A DNA stretch of 64,000 nt, from assembly GCF_013523125.1 (NCBI RefSeq), contig NZ_JAAMQJ010000001.1, positions 124,001-188,000 on the forward strand, given 5' to 3'. The notes below the pieces were generated by a model. That model was not told the DNA's origin and did not search any database. It saw only the letters and a program-made list of their open reading frames with translations. Below, piece after piece: positions 39,580 through 49,206 of this stretch. Position 1 is the stretch's first letter. Each line of letters opens with the position of its first letter. A program made the position numbers and the translations under genes. Origin of the DNA: Pseudomonas entomophila. GTDB lineage: Bacteria > Pseudomonadota > Gammaproteobacteria > Pseudomonadales > Pseudomonadaceae.

Positions 39580-40473
39580 ATGACAATCTTCTGGCTTTTT
39601 AAAACCACCTCAAACTCTGGACATAACCCTGTCATTCGCGGACAGCTACTCAGTTTAAAAAACCAAACGTTATGCTTGCGCAACCCTTGGATTACAGATT
39701 CAGTTTTCATGGGCAAGATTTATTGCGCCATGTGCCTTTTGTCGATAATAGCAGTGTGCGCAATCGCACTTCCTGATATAGGATGGAATGGCAAACTTGA
39801 CGACTTATTGTTTATCATCGCCTTTCTGCTCTCCCCACTTATATTTTCTCCTTTCTTAGCATACAGAATCTACCTCATAAAAAACATCTCACACATATGT
39901 CTTAATCGTGCCAACCGAAAAGTTTACTATAAACGCTTTAGTCACGTTTCAGCCTTTGATTGGCGCACTTTAAATGGAGGTTTTTTCAAACGCTTAGAGT
40001 TCGGTGGGTCTTCATTTTCTGCCGTTCACGCCCTCGCCTTCGCCCCACCTCGCGCAGACGGTACCCTCCATCAAAAAGACTGCCTCTGGATCGATAGCAA
40101 CGAACCCACCGAACCCGACATCCAATACGTCGCCGAAGTCTGGGAATACTTGCGTCACTTCATGGACCACGGCCTCGACAAACTCCCACCTCCCAGTGAA
40201 CCCAACTGGTGGCACCGCCCCCTCCACGCCATCTGCCTGACCCCTGCCGAAGCCTGGCGTCACTACGCCCCCTGGCGAACCGGCGAACCCGGCGAGATGC
40301 AGGGCAAGAAGAATTGGCAACTGCCCTTCTGGGCCGTGCTGTTCCCTTACAACCTTATGGTCGCCTTGTGCTGGTACGTCATCTGCCGCCTGTTCAATGT
40401 CAAGGCAGCCCCGCCTCCGCCTGAAGCATTCGAAGAAGCGCCTGCACGCCCGAAAAAGAGGAAACGTGCATGA
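39580..40473 (+). CDS. Putative immunity membrane protein for effector copy 1
   Basis: The 297-residue protein has two membrane segments near residues 45-65 and 75-100, a soluble part with [17 protein letters not shown], and a third hydrophobic segment near 255-275 ([20 protein letters not shown]). The charged Lys/Arg tail is cytoplasmic. I believe it belongs to the DUF6708 group found after VasX-like effectors, but that name is from memory. Immunity function is inferred from its position two bases after the toxin gene and from co-variation: its first 150 codons diverge between copies together with the toxin C-terminus. It overlaps the next toxin gene by 4 bases. Confidence 0.65.
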   Translation: MTIFWLFKTTSNSGHNPVIRGQLLSLKNQTLCLRNPWITDSVFMGKIYCAMCLLSIIAVCAIALPDIGWNGKLDDLLFIIAFLLSPLIFSPFLAYRIYLIKNISHICLNRANRKVYYKRFSHVSAFDWRTLNGGFFKRLEFGGSSFSAVHALAFAPPRADGTLHQKDCLWIDSNEPTEPDIQYVAEVWEYLRHFMDHGLDKLPPPSEPNWWHRPLHAICLTPAEAWRHYAPWRTGEPGEMQGKKNWQLPFWAVLFPYNLMVALCWYVICRLFNVKAAPPPPEAFEEAPARPKKRKRA

Positions 40474-43454
40474 CCGATGCCTCCGTCAGCCGCGCCACGT
40501 CCACCCCTGCGTGCAGCGCCCGCATCCCCATCCTCCCCGTGCGCTACGCCGTGGTGCCGCGTCCTCAAGGTGCGCCGGCCTTTCGCTACGCCGAGACAGA
40601 CTTCGCGCTCGAGCAAGGCCTGCCCGCCTTGCAGCATATAGCCTACACCCTGCGCGCCCTGCGGCCCGGCTATGTCTATGTGTTCATGAAGGGCACGCTG
40701 GGCGAGAAGCTGGTCATCCACGAATACGACGGCGACGGCCACTACAAGGAATTGCGCTACCAAGGGCTAGACTACTACCACCGCCGCGATCGCTACCGCG
40801 CCAGCCGGAGCATGGGGTGGGTCTGGGCCGATACCTGTCCGGACACGGCCCAAGAAGTGTGGATCGGTTACAGCCCGCACCTGTGGACCAACGCCATGAC
40901 CGCCCGCATTACCGGGTCGGTGGCCCTGCGCCTGCGCCATATGCGCCGCCTGGACATGGCCGAGCTCATCGCTGGCGATCCGCTGCCGTCCACGCAGCCA
41001 CACGTCCTGCCGCTAAGCGCCGTGCCGACCTGGGTCGAGGATTTCAAACCGGCACACCAGCGCATGTCCCTAACCTGGAGCAGCCATCCGGTTACCGAAA
41101 GCCTGCCGATCGGCAATCTGACTGCAATGGCACGCGCCTATCCACGGACCCAGCCCAAGGTGCCGGTGGTGATCGCCCTGCCCGATGCCGAAGGCCTGAC
41201 CCTGGACCTGAGCCTGTCGGTCTCGGGCTACCAGCACCAGTTGCGCGACCTCATGCCTTCCGAGCAACTGGAGCATACCCAGCCGGCGCAAGGTTCGGAG
41301 CAGGCGTGCGTACCGGGGTGTTATCAATTGGATGTCGAAAGGCTAAGCACGAAAAGCCGCGATTTCCATCACCGCAACCTCATTGCACTGCTGCTGAACA
41401 AAACCCTGGAAAGCCTGTATCCGGCGGATTCGCCTTCACTGGAAACGGTAATGAGGGAAATGGGCAGAGGCCCCGATGCGTGCGACTCGCTCGCCATCGC
41501 ACGGTTTCACGCACTCACTCATGAAGACTATTCACCCAACGGGGCGCGTCTGCGGTTGCGCCTCGATACCGACAACTACCTGAGCTTTCTCGCCGAGCGC
41601 GATAGCGTGGAGCGTCGCTTGGACGCGCTACGCGGACTGGCGCTGCAAGCGAGTGACGACCACGACACATGGCTGGCTACGGCCGAGCCCCAGCAGGTCG
41701 ATGATCCCTACAGCCTGGCAGCGGCATTGGCCTGCTATGACCGTGATGACCTGACCTCTGCCCGCGGATTGGAAATCGCCTTGGCGCTGCTGATCCTGCC
41801 CATGGGCCAACCTGTGCTCGGTACCGAGGACCGGGACCGCCGCTTCCAGCGCCTGGAGCGGTGGCTGGATCAGTATGACAGTCCGCTCTACACCGCCTTG
41901 GCGCCGTTCAACCCGTTCAAGGACAAGGCCGATGCGGTCGGCAGTCTGCTGGGGGCCAGCGACAACGTGATCGAAGGGCTGTTCGGCCGCTTCCCGGCCA
42001 TGGCCAACATCACCGACCTGACTGCACAGACGGTCAACACGGTAGTGCTCAAACGGTTGCATGGTAAGACACGCTGGGATTCCAGCCGCTCCTTGCGTCA
42101 GCAGGTACAGGCGGCGGCGCGTGCGGGCAACTTGGAAAAGGTGCTAGGGCTGTTGGCCGCGCGGTATGGGGTAACCGAGCAATCGATTCGGGAAAGTGCG
42201 TTTAGCAAAGAGGCACAGAAGTACCTGAAAAGTGGAATGGCGCACGTCGATAAGATGAAAGAGATACGTATATCGGGGAGCCGGAATATCCGGATCGAGT
42301 TGACAACCACGGCACGCGTCAAGCCCAAGCTGCTGGGAATGTTGACATCAGGCGGCGGCGGAGTGCTGAACGCAGGGATGCTGCTGTTCAACCTGATCTC
42401 GCTGCAGGGAGCCTATAACAGCCTGCAGGAGAGTGATGCGGCAGAGTACCAATTAGGATTTGCGGCATCGGTTTTTGGGGTAATCGGTGCGGCGTCGGCG
42501 ACGTTGGTCAGCGCGAGGGCAACGCAGAAGATTGTAATGCTGAGGTTGAACCCAACGGCGCCAGGGATGGCGTTTGGGAATGGCGTCATGAAATTTCTGA
42601 GCAGTAATCTTTTTGCCCGCTTCACGTCTTACCCTGGAATAGCGCTCGGCTTGTTTTCCGATGCTTCCAAGTCACTGCGTCAAATTCGAAATGGAAATTT
42701 AGCAGCTGCCATATATACCGCGACTGGTGGTGTAGCAAATGCCATTGGGTCAGCAATCGTTCTGGAAGGCGGACTTGCAATCGCAGGCGCAACCTCAGTT
42801 GTGCCGTTTGCTGGCTGGGCAGCCGCTGCACTGGTTCTTGCAGGGGCGTTAATCGTAGTGGGAGGCTTATATTTGCACGCCAAAGCCTATGAACATATCC
42901 ATAGTGCAATTGAACTTTGGACGGCGCGCAGTATTTTTGGCAACCACCTCAATGACGGCGAAATTCGGCCTGGCGTCCGTTTAACTTTTGAAAAGAAACT
43001 TCCACCCTATCCTTCTTTGCAAGCAGAAATCCGCGCATGGCATGAGGAGCACTACGCACCTAAACCGTTGTCAGCCAAACAAGCACGCTCACTCGGCGTG
43101 GAAAATATTGATACGTCATGGCGTAACCGTCCCCATTGGACACCTGCCAATGACTGGCTCCCTGCGAGTCAGAAGAACACTCAAACACCTGCCGTCGAGT
43201 TCTCGGTCTTTTTACCGGGTTTCTTGTTAGGCATAAGCACATGGTCAGGACACATGGAGACCTTCAGCAGAAACGATGAACCTGAAGCCCATACAGAGCC
43301 AGCGACCGTTTATCTAACCGCTGCCGGCCTGATTGTAAACTTTAAGAAAACATTGACCATTCAGCACTCAGCGAAGCTAACCCTCACCTATATGGCCAAC
43401 CAAGGCTTGGACAGTGAAACCGAAAATCATTCAATATTTAAACTTGAGCGATAA
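40470..43454 (+). CDS. T6SS effector, MIX/VasX-like membrane toxin, copy 2
   Basis: The 994-residue paralogue of the upstream effector has the same [12 protein letters not shown] and LRPGYVYVF motifs. The first about 690 residues are nearly identical to copy 1, with a one-residue indel at GPDDACDS versus GPDACDS. From base 42546 the C-terminal about 300 residues differ strongly, while keeping the hydrophobic layout ([23 protein letters not shown] and others) and the IELW-AR-IFGN-NDGEIR frame. A second toxin with the same delivery module but different membrane-active or immunity-recognised end is inferred. Confidence 0.85.
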   Translation: MTDASVSRATSTPACSARIPILPVRYAVVPRPQGAPAFRYAETDFALEQGLPALQHIAYTLRALRPGYVYVFMKGTLGEKLVIHEYDGDGHYKELRYQGLDYYHRRDRYRASRSMGWVWADTCPDTAQEVWIGYSPHLWTNAMTARITGSVALRLRHMRRLDMAELIAGDPLPSTQPHVLPLSAVPTWVEDFKPAHQRMSLTWSSHPVTESLPIGNLTAMARAYPRTQPKVPVVIALPDAEGLTLDLSLSVSGYQHQLRDLMPSEQLEHTQPAQGSEQACVPGCYQLDVERLSTKSRDFHHRNLIALLLNKTLESLYPADSPSLETVMREMGRGPDACDSLAIARFHALTHEDYSPNGARLRLRLDTDNYLSFLAERDSVERRLDALRGLALQASDDHDTWLATAEPQQVDDPYSLAAALACYDRDDLTSARGLEIALALLILPMGQPVLGTEDRDRRFQRLERWLDQYDSPLYTALAPFNPFKDKADAVGSLLGASDNVIEGLFGRFPAMANITDLTAQTVNTVVLKRLHGKTRWDSSRSLRQQVQAAARAGNLEKVLGLLAARYGVTEQSIRESAFSKEAQKYLKSGMAHVDKMKEIRISGSRNIRIELTTTARVKPKLLGMLTSGGGGVLNAGMLLFNLISLQGAYNSLQESDAAEYQLGFAASVFGVIGAASATLVSARATQKIVMLRLNPTAPGMAFGNGVMKFLSSNLFARFTSYPGIALGLFSDASKSLRQIRNGNLAAAIYTATGGVANAIGSAIVLEGGLAIAGATSVVPFAGWAAAALVLAGALIVVGGLYLHAKAYEHIHSAIELWTARSIFGNHLNDGEIRPGVRLTFEKKLPPYPSLQAEIRAWHEEHYAPKPLSAKQARSLGVENIDTSWRNRPHWTPANDWLPASQKNTQTPAVEFSVFLPGFLLGISTWSGHMETFSRNDEPEAHTEPATVYLTAAGLIVNFKKTLTIQHSAKLTLTYMANQGLDSETENHSIFKLER

Positions 43455-43456
43455 AA

Positions 43457-44350
43457 ATGGCAGTTTTTTGGACATTTTGCCCTAATTCGAAATCGGGCCA
43501 TAACCCCGCCATCAACGGACAGCTAATAGAAATATCCAACATAACCTTGCAACTAAGAAACCCCTGGGTAAAAGATTCTGTATTCATGGCCAAACTCTAT
43601 TGCGCACTGAGCATTGCATCAATGCTGACGATCGGTTCTATGTTAATTTTTGAAGCAATATCTAATCCGCACACCCCCAACCTTTTAACCTTTGCAATAA
43701 CAGCCCCTATGTCCCTCGTTTTCCTCCCATTTCTTATTTATCGAATATATCTAATAAAAAAATTGTCTTGCTTTTGCCTAAATCGATCGACTAAAAAAAT
43801 TTATTACAAACGCATAAGCAAAATACTTGTATTCGAATGGCCTCGCACAAGAGGCGGTCTATTCAAGCGTGTCGAAAACAGTGGCGCGTCTTTCAGCACC
43901 GTTTATGCCCTCGCCTTCGCCCCTCCCCGCGCAGACGGCACCCTCCACCAAAAAGACTGCCTCTGGATCGACAGCAACGAACCCACCGAACCCGACATCC
44001 AATACGTCGCCGAAGTCTGGGAATACCTGCGCCACTTCATGGACCATGGCCTCCACAAACTCCCACCTCCCAGTGAACCCAACTGGTGGCACCGCCCCCT
44101 CCACGCCATCTGCCTGACCCCTGCCGAAGCCTGGCGTCACTACGCGCCCTGGCGAACTGGTGAACCCGGTGAAATGCAGGGCAAGAAGAACTGGCAACTG
44201 CCCTTTTGGGCTGTGCTGTTCCCTTACAACCTCACCGTTGCCCTGTGTTGGTACGTCATCTGCCGCCTATTCAACGTCAAAGCCGCTCCGCCGCCGCCAG
44301 AGGCTTTCGAAGAAGCACCAGCAAAACCTCGCAAGAAGAAACGCAGATGA
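43457..44350 (+). CDS. Putative immunity membrane protein for effector copy 2
   Basis: The 297-residue paralogue of the 39580 protein follows toxin copy 2 by two bases. Residues 1-150 share only scattered identity with copy 1 (SGHNP-I-GQL, LRNPW--DSVFM-K-YCA). From [14 protein letters not shown] onward the two are almost identical at DNA and protein level. Two N-terminal membrane segments and one near the C-terminus are kept. Last gene of the T6SS operon. Confidence 0.65.
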   Translation: MAVFWTFCPNSKSGHNPAINGQLIEISNITLQLRNPWVKDSVFMAKLYCALSIASMLTIGSMLIFEAISNPHTPNLLTFAITAPMSLVFLPFLIYRIYLIKKLSCFCLNRSTKKIYYKRISKILVFEWPRTRGGLFKRVENSGASFSTVYALAFAPPRADGTLHQKDCLWIDSNEPTEPDIQYVAEVWEYLRHFMDHGLHKLPPPSEPNWWHRPLHAICLTPAEAWRHYAPWRTGEPGEMQGKKNWQLPFWAVLFPYNLTVALCWYVICRLFNVKAAPPPPEAFEEAPAKPRKKKRR

Positions 44351-44610
44351 AGTCATCGTGCGCATAAGCCAAATTCATCGTTGCCACTTTTACAGTAAAA
44401 GCATTGCGCAACTGACGAGACCCTCAGACTAATGAACGTCGATCTGTTGCGCATACGGGCGACCAAGAGAAAAAGCTAGTGACAGGTGCACCGCCAGTGC
44501 GCACGAACAGCGTTGCCAGGAGATGGCCTCGAAGAAAGGGAGCGCATTCACATGGGTAAGACAATGGCCGGAGGACGATGAACACGCCCGCAACGTTCTG
44601 ACAGAAACGA

Positions 44611-44634
44611 AAAAAGGGCCCTAAGGCCCTTTTT
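44611..44634. terminator. Bidirectional rho-independent terminator
   Basis: AAAAAGGGCC and GGCCCTTTTT form a perfect 10-bp stem with loop CTAA; A and T runs on both sides let it act on either strand. On the minus strand it lies just past the 3' end of the tRNA-Gly-like sequence, so it may be the original terminator of that tRNA gene; on the plus strand it can end the T6SS operon. The bases 44351-44610 show no gene. Confidence 0.8.
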
Positions 44635-44675
44635 CGATGATCTACCCACCCCATCGGAGCCTGTAGATCTATAAC

Positions 44676-44693
44676 TGGAGCGGGAAACGAGTC
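44676..44693 (-). other. ICE attachment site (attR-type), tRNA-Gly 3'-end sequence
   Basis: On the minus strand this reads GACTCGTTTCCCGCTCCA. The 3' end of Pseudomonas tRNA-Gly(GCC), which is also the 18-bp ICEclc core site as I remember it, is GTCTCGTTTCCCGCTCCA, one mismatch away. No other tRNA part adjoins it, so this is the far copy of the direct repeat; the whole tRNA gene should lie on the right, beyond the window. An imperfect inverted copy (GTCTCTGTTTCCC, 44711-44723) follows. The bases 44694-44932 hold no gene. Confidence 0.8.
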
Positions 44694-44932
44694 ATGCACT
44701 AGAGCGATAAGTCTCTGTTTCCCAATCACTTTCTCCGCTGTGGTGAGCAGCGAAGGCCTGAATTATAGCCTTGTTTTTCGCCCTCGGCAACAAAGTTCAT
44801 CCAACGACTTCCATTGAAGTCCAAGGACTGCTCTTTTCGCAGTCGCACCGCCCTACGATGCTGTCGCGATGCAATGGGGCCTCCAGTGGCCAAGGCCGTC
44901 GTGCGGCGATAGGCGAATGGAATCAGGGGTTA

Positions 44933-45655
44933 TCAGATTACCGCCTGCTGCATGCGCTTGGTCAACGCCTCGGCGCTTTCCTTGCGCTCGCTATACCTGT
45001 CCACCAGATACGGCGACGCATCGCGCGTGAGCAGCGTGAACTTCATCAGTTCCTCCATCACGTCCACAATGCGGTCGTAGTAGGCCGACGGTTTCATGCG
45101 TCCCGCTTCATCGAATTCTTGATACGCCTTGGCGACCGAGGACTGGTTGGGGACGGTCAGCATCCGCATCCAGCGGCCCAGCACGCGCATCTGATTGACA
45201 GCATTGAAAGATTGCGAGCCGCCCGACACCTGCATCACTGCCAGCGTCTTGCCCTGAGTCGGACGCACCGCGCCGACTGACAGCGGAATCCAGTCGATCT
45301 GCGTTTTCATCAGGCCGGACATCGCGCCATGGCGCTCCGGCGAACTCCACACCATACCCTCGGCCCACTGCGCGAGTTCGCGCAGTTCCCTGACCTTGGG
45401 ATGATCCTCGGTCGCGTCATCCACCAGCGGCAGGCCCGACGGGTTGAACAGCCGCGTCTCGCCGCCCAACGCCCGCAGCACGCGGGCTGCCTCTTCGGCG
45501 GCCAGTCGGCTAAACGAGCGTTCGCGCAGCGAGCCGTAGAGCAGCAGGAAGCGTGGCGCATGGGTGGAACGTTCGGGTGCCAGTAGCCGTTCCATGTCCG
45601 GCGGCTGGAGCAATGCGGCGTCGATGTTCGGCAGGTCGAGACGGGATTCAGACAC
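44933..45655 (-). CDS. arsH: Organoarsenical/NADPH-FMN oxidoreductase ArsH
   Basis: The 240-residue flavoprotein has the FMN-binding [20 protein letters not shown] (phosphate loop) and the conserved [20 protein letters not shown] segment; the C-terminal [15 protein letters not shown] is typical. ArsH oxidises trivalent organoarsenicals and gives resistance to them. The GTG at 45655 has GGAGGG five bases upstream, so I prefer it to the ATG at 45670. It overlaps the end of arsC and is the last gene of the ars operon, pointing toward the att site. Confidence 0.92.
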   Translation of the reverse strand: MSESRLDLPNIDAALLQPPDMERLLAPERSTHAPRFLLLYGSLRERSFSRLAAEEAARVLRALGGETRLFNPSGLPLVDDATEDHPKVRELRELAQWAEGMVWSSPERHGAMSGLMKTQIDWIPLSVGAVRPTQGKTLAVMQVSGGSQSFNAVNQMRVLGRWMRMLTVPNQSSVAKAYQEFDEAGRMKPSAYYDRIVDVMEELMKFTLLTRDASPYLVDRYSERKESAEALTKRMQQAVI

Positions 45656-46070
45656 GACGGCCCTCCACATCCACTACCGGCTCGCCGTCTTCCTTGTTGA
45701 ACGCGCCGCGCTGCGGTTGCGGCAGGATGTCGAGCACTGTTTCCGACGGGCGGCACAGGCGCGTGCCCAGCGGCGTGACCACGATAGGTCGGTTGATGAG
45801 GATCGGATGTTGGAGCATGAAGTCGATCAATTGCTCGTCGCTCCACTTCTGATCTCCCAGGCCGAGTTCCGCATACGGCGTGCCTTTCTCGCGCAGCACC
45901 GCGCGTACCGGGATGCCCATCGCGGCGATCAGCGCCTTCAGCATGTCGCGGTCGGGCGGTGTCTTCAGATATTCGATGACAGCCGGTTCCTCGCCGCTGT
46001 TGCGAATCAGGCTGAGGACGTTGCGTGACGTGCCGCAATCGGGATTGTGGTAGATCGTGATGTGGCTCAT
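45648..46070 (-). CDS. arsC: Arsenate reductase, glutaredoxin-dependent type
   Basis: The 140-residue protein of the ArsC/Spx fold has catalytic Cys12 in [13 protein letters not shown], and the basic residues R60, R94 and R107 positions of the family are represented by [19 protein letters not shown] and LCRPSE. It reduces arsenate to arsenite using glutathione and glutaredoxin. Its ATG overlaps the stop of the MFS gene. A second, unrelated arsenate reductase is encoded in the same operon. Confidence 0.93.
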   Translation of the reverse strand: MSHITIYHNPDCGTSRNVLSLIRNSGEEPAVIEYLKTPPDRDMLKALIAAMGIPVRAVLREKGTPYAELGLGDQKWSDEQLIDFMLQHPILINRPIVVTPLGTRLCRPSETVLDILPQPQRGAFNKEDGEPVVDVEGRRV

Positions 46071-47299
46071 GTCGAGGTGCCTTCGTTCGAGAGAAGCATG
46101 GATTGCTGGCGCAGATGCCTGATCACATAGCCGAACAGGATCGCGCCCGCCGCGCTGATGCCGGTCAGGGCCAGCAGCGTGCCGGGATAGCCGTTGCCGG
46201 CGGAATACAGCAGCGAGGCCACGAAGGGGCCGGCGGCCACTGCGATCTGCACGGGTGTCGCCATCGCGCCGCTGATGGCGCCATAAGCGGCCCGACCGTA
46301 CAGCTCGGCGGGCAAGGCGCCTCGTACGATCGTCATGACGCCATTGCCGATGCCGTAGAGCGCGGCAAACACGACATACACCGGCAGCCACTGCTCGGAA
46401 GCAAAGAGCAGGAGCAATGACAGCGGCAGCAGACTGATGGCCGCCATGCCGACCTGGCGCGTGCTGGCCCGCTTGCCGACCGTGGCTTGCACCACACGGC
46501 CGAGTACCTGCATTGGCCCGATCAGCGCACCGACCCAGGCCGCATTTGCGGCAGAGATGCCATGTGCCTGCAAGACTGGGATCATGTGCAGCGACATCGC
46601 CGCGAACACCAGTGCATTCAGCGTCACAGCCGCCGTGACGAGATAGAACACCGGTTCGCGCATGACCGCGGTGAGATTGCGGGATCGGGTTTCCGTCCGC
46701 GCTGGGGGTGTGCCGTGTGCCGGGCCGCGTCCCTTTGGCAGGCTGGCATGGATGGGCAGGCAGATCAGCAGGTTCGCGGCCGCATAGATCAACCAGACCT
46801 CGCGCCAGCCGACGTGTTGCAACAGCGTTTGCGTCAGCGGCCAGAATACCGTGCTGGCGAAACCGCCGAACAACGTCAGGTGCGTGATCGCCCGGCGATA
46901 GTTGCTGCCATGGACCTGCGTGATGACCGCGAAGGCCGGCTGGTACAAGGTCGCGCTCATGGCCACGCCGATACCGGCCCACACGAGGTAAAGCTCCGTC
47001 GCGTTGTGTACCCGCGAGAGGCACGCGAGCATGACGGCGGCCAGCAAGGCGCCGCTTCCCATCAGCAGACGTCCACCGATGCGGTCGATGATGCTGCCGG
47101 CCGCGGTCGAAAGCAGTCCCGAGATCAGCAAGGCCACCGAATAAGCCCCGACGATGGCGGGCTTGGACAGGCCGAGTTCGTCCTGCATGGGCTGCATCAG
47201 GACGCCGTAGGCGTAGAACATCGACCCCCACGCGACGATCTGCGTCAGTCCGAGCGAGGGAATCAGCCAGCCGCGAGAGCGCGGGATGGTGTTGTCCAT
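46067..47299 (-). CDS. MFS transporter of the ars operon
   Basis: The 410-residue major facilitator protein has twelve predicted membrane segments and a central loop with the charged GRGPAHGTPPARTETRSRN. It resembles OxlT-like MFS proteins often carried in proteobacterial ars operons. Transport of an arsenic compound is inferred from the neighbours only; it is not ArsJ by context, since no arsenate-type GAPDH gene is present. It lies 2 bases after acr3. Confidence 0.8.
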   Translation of the reverse strand: MDNTIPRSRGWLIPSLGLTQIVAWGSMFYAYGVLMQPMQDELGLSKPAIVGAYSVALLISGLLSTAAGSIIDRIGGRLLMGSGALLAAVMLACLSRVHNATELYLVWAGIGVAMSATLYQPAFAVITQVHGSNYRRAITHLTLFGGFASTVFWPLTQTLLQHVGWREVWLIYAAANLLICLPIHASLPKGRGPAHGTPPARTETRSRNLTAVMREPVFYLVTAAVTLNALVFAAMSLHMIPVLQAHGISAANAAWVGALIGPMQVLGRVVQATVGKRASTRQVGMAAISLLPLSLLLLFASEQWLPVYVVFAALYGIGNGVMTIVRGALPAELYGRAAYGAISGAMATPVQIAVAAGPFVASLLYSAGNGYPGTLLALTGISAAGAILFGYVIRHLRQQSMLLSNEGTST

Positions 47300-47301
47300 G
47301 A

Positions 47302-48372
47302 TTACGCTTGGCGCTCGTACCAGCCGCGCGAGCGGTTGACCACGCGCACCACCAGCAGCATCACCGGCACCTCGATCAGCACGCCAACCACGGTGGCCAG
47401 CGCCGCGCCCGAGTGGAAGCCGAACAGACTGATGGCGGCGGCCACGGCCAGCTCGAAGAAGTTGCTCGCGCCGATCAGTGCCGAGGGGCCGGCGATGCTG
47501 TGCTTCTCGCCTACCTTGCGGTTGAGCCAGTACGCCAGCCCGGAATTGAAGAACACCTGGATCAGGATCGGCACCGCCAGCATGGCGATCACCAGCGGTT
47601 GCCGGATAATGGCCTCTCCCTGAAAGGCGAACAGTAGCACCAGCGTCAGTAGCAGCGCGGCGATCGACAGCGGGCCAATACGTTCCAGCGCCCGGTCGAA
47701 CGCAACCTGACCCCGGCGCAGCAGCGCCCGGCGCCAGAGCTGCGCGAGGATGACAGGAATGACGATGTAGAGCGCGACCGACACCAGTAGCGTGGCCCAT
47801 GGCACGATGATCGACGACAGGCCCAGCAGGAGGCCGACGACGGGCGCGAAGGCGAACACCATGATGGTGTCGTTCAGCGCCACCTGCGACAGCGTGAACA
47901 CCGGATCGCCGCCGGTCAGCCGGCTCCACACGAACACCATCGCCGTGCAGGGCGCGGCGGCCAGCAGGATCAGCCCGGCGATGTAGCTGTCCAGCTGCCC
48001 GGCCGGCAGCCACTGTGCGAAGACATGGCGGATGAAGATCCACGCCAGCAGCGCCATCGAAAACGGCTTGACCGCCCAGTTCACAAACAGCGTGACGCCG
48101 ATGCCGCGCCAGTGTCGCCTGACCTGGCCGAGTGCGCCGAAGTCCACCTTCAGCAGCATCGGCACGATCATCACCCAGATCAGCAAGCCCACCGGCAGGT
48201 TGACCTGGGCGACTTCCAGCTGGCCAATGGCCTGGAACGCGCCCGGCGCGAACTGGCCCAGCGCGATGCCGGCAACGATGCACAGCAGCACCCACAGGGT
48301 CAGATAGCGCTCGAAGCTGCTCATGGCAGATGCGGCCGGCGCGTGACCGGCCGCTTCGGTTTCTGTAGTCAT
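47302..48372 (-). CDS. acr3: Arsenite efflux permease ACR3
   Basis: The 356-residue ACR3/ArsB-type carrier has ten membrane segments and the conserved AAPCTAMVFVWSRLTGGDP, with the essential Cys of ACR3, plus ALNDTIMVFAFAPV and FNSGLAYWLNRKVGEKHSIAGPSALIGASNFFE in consecutive blocks. It exports arsenite formed by the two reductases. It starts 10 bases after the LMW-type arsC. Confidence 0.94.
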   Translation of the reverse strand: MTTETEAAGHAPAASAMSSFERYLTLWVLLCIVAGIALGQFAPGAFQAIGQLEVAQVNLPVGLLIWVMIVPMLLKVDFGALGQVRRHWRGIGVTLFVNWAVKPFSMALLAWIFIRHVFAQWLPAGQLDSYIAGLILLAAAPCTAMVFVWSRLTGGDPVFTLSQVALNDTIMVFAFAPVVGLLLGLSSIIVPWATLLVSVALYIVIPVILAQLWRRALLRRGQVAFDRALERIGPLSIAALLLTLVLLFAFQGEAIIRQPLVIAMLAVPILIQVFFNSGLAYWLNRKVGEKHSIAGPSALIGASNFFELAVAAAISLFGFHSGAALATVVGVLIEVPVMLLVVRVVNRSRGWYERQA

Positions 48373-48382
48373 CGCGCCGCCC

Positions 48383-48877
48383 TTACTGGCGGCCGATGTC
48401 GCGCAGCTCGCGCTGCAACGACATGGCGTCCAGGCGCTGGAGCGGCAGCGACAGGAACAGTTCAATGCGTCGGCGCAGCGTGATCGCGGCGTCGAGGAAC
48501 GCTTTGCGCTGTTGCTCCTCAGTGCCCTCGACGGCTGCCGGATCAGGGACGCCCCAATGCGCCGACACCGGCTTGCCCGGCCACAGCGGGCAAGCCTCCC
48601 CAGCAGCGTTGTCGCAAACTGTAAAGATGAAGTCGAACACCGGCGCACCCGGTGCCACGAACTCGTCCCAGCTCTTGCTGCGGTAGCCGGTCGTCGGCAG
48701 GTGCAGCCGCTCCAGCGTGGCAAGTGCCAGCGGATGAACCTCGCCCTTGGGGTGACTGCCCGCCGAATAAGCGTGGAAGCGGCCCTTGCCCAGCTCGTTG
48801 AGCATGCCTTCGGCAAGGATGGAGCGGGCGGAATTACCCGTGCAAATGAACAATGCGTTGTAGATCGTGTCGGTCAT
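48383..48877 (-). CDS. arsC: Arsenate reductase, low-molecular-weight phosphatase type
   Basis: The 164-residue protein has the phosphatase P-loop CX5R (CTGNSAR, Cys at residue 12) and the downstream cysteines FTVCDNAAGEACPLWPG used in the disulfide relay; the acid residue sits in WGVPDPA. It reduces arsenate, usually with thioredoxin, or with mycothiol or glutaredoxin in related types. It starts 4 bases after arsR. Confidence 0.93.
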   Translation of the reverse strand: MTDTIYNALFICTGNSARSILAEGMLNELGKGRFHAYSAGSHPKGEVHPLALATLERLHLPTTGYRSKSWDEFVAPGAPVFDFIFTVCDNAAGEACPLWPGKPVSAHWGVPDPAAVEGTEEQQRKAFLDAAITLRRRIELFLSLPLQRLDAMSLQRELRDIGRQ

Positions 48878-48881
48878 GGCG

Positions 48882-49205
48882 TCAGCAGTCGCAGCGGGTG
48901 GATTCGGAAACCTCGCACACTCCGCCTTGGCAGCAATGCTCGGTCAGGTAGCCGATCAGGCCGTTCATGTGGTCGTATTCGGCGCGATAGATCAGGTTGC
49001 GGCCTTGCTGCTCGATGCTGACGAGGCCGGCGTGGGCCAGTTCCTTCAGATGGAAGGACAAGGTGTTGCGGGCCACGTCGAGCTGGTCGGCCAGCACGCT
49101 GGGCGTGAGTCCTTCCGGGCCGGCGACGACCAGGGCGCGGAACACACGCAGGCGCTGGGTGTGCGCCAAGGCGCTCAGGGCGGAAACGGCTTGATCTTCG
49201 TTCAT
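48882..49205 (-). CDS. arsR: ArsR/SmtB-family arsenite-responsive repressor
   Basis: The 107-residue winged-helix repressor has ALAHTQRLRVFRALV at the start and recognition helix NTLSFHLKELAHAGLV. The classical ELCVCDL metal site is missing (QLDVARNTL in that region). Instead cysteines lie at the C-terminus: C91, C92, C97, then C105 and C107. This resembles the Acidithiobacillus-type arsenite site. The ATG at 49205 is preferred to a TTG at 49223. First gene of the ars operon. Confidence 0.9.
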   Translation of the reverse strand: MNEDQAVSALSALAHTQRLRVFRALVVAGPEGLTPSVLADQLDVARNTLSFHLKELAHAGLVSIEQQGRNLIYRAEYDHMNGLIGYLTEHCCQGGVCEVSESTRCDC

Positions 49206-49206
49206 G

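Larger units (their letters stand above)
36596..44350 (+). repeat. Tandem duplication of a 3.88-kb effector-immunity module with a divergent core
   Basis: Module 1 (36596-40473, 3878 bases) and module 2 (40470-44350, 3881 bases) abut head to tail. Outer parts align almost base for base (36596-38675 with 40470-42545, and about 40030-40473 with 43908-44350). The inner blocks (38676-40029 and 42546-43907) are of equal length but clearly diverged and richer in A+T. Confidence 0.92.

Noticed and set aside
44676..44760. Complete tRNA gene at the element end
   Set aside because: Only the last 18 bases resemble tRNA-Gly; no anticodon arm or matching 5' half can be folded from the adjoining sequence.
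45310..46038. Alternative minus-strand frame over arsC and arsH
   Set aside because: It is a different-frame shadow; the arsC and arsH frames show the family motifs and overlapping starts with ribosome binding sites.
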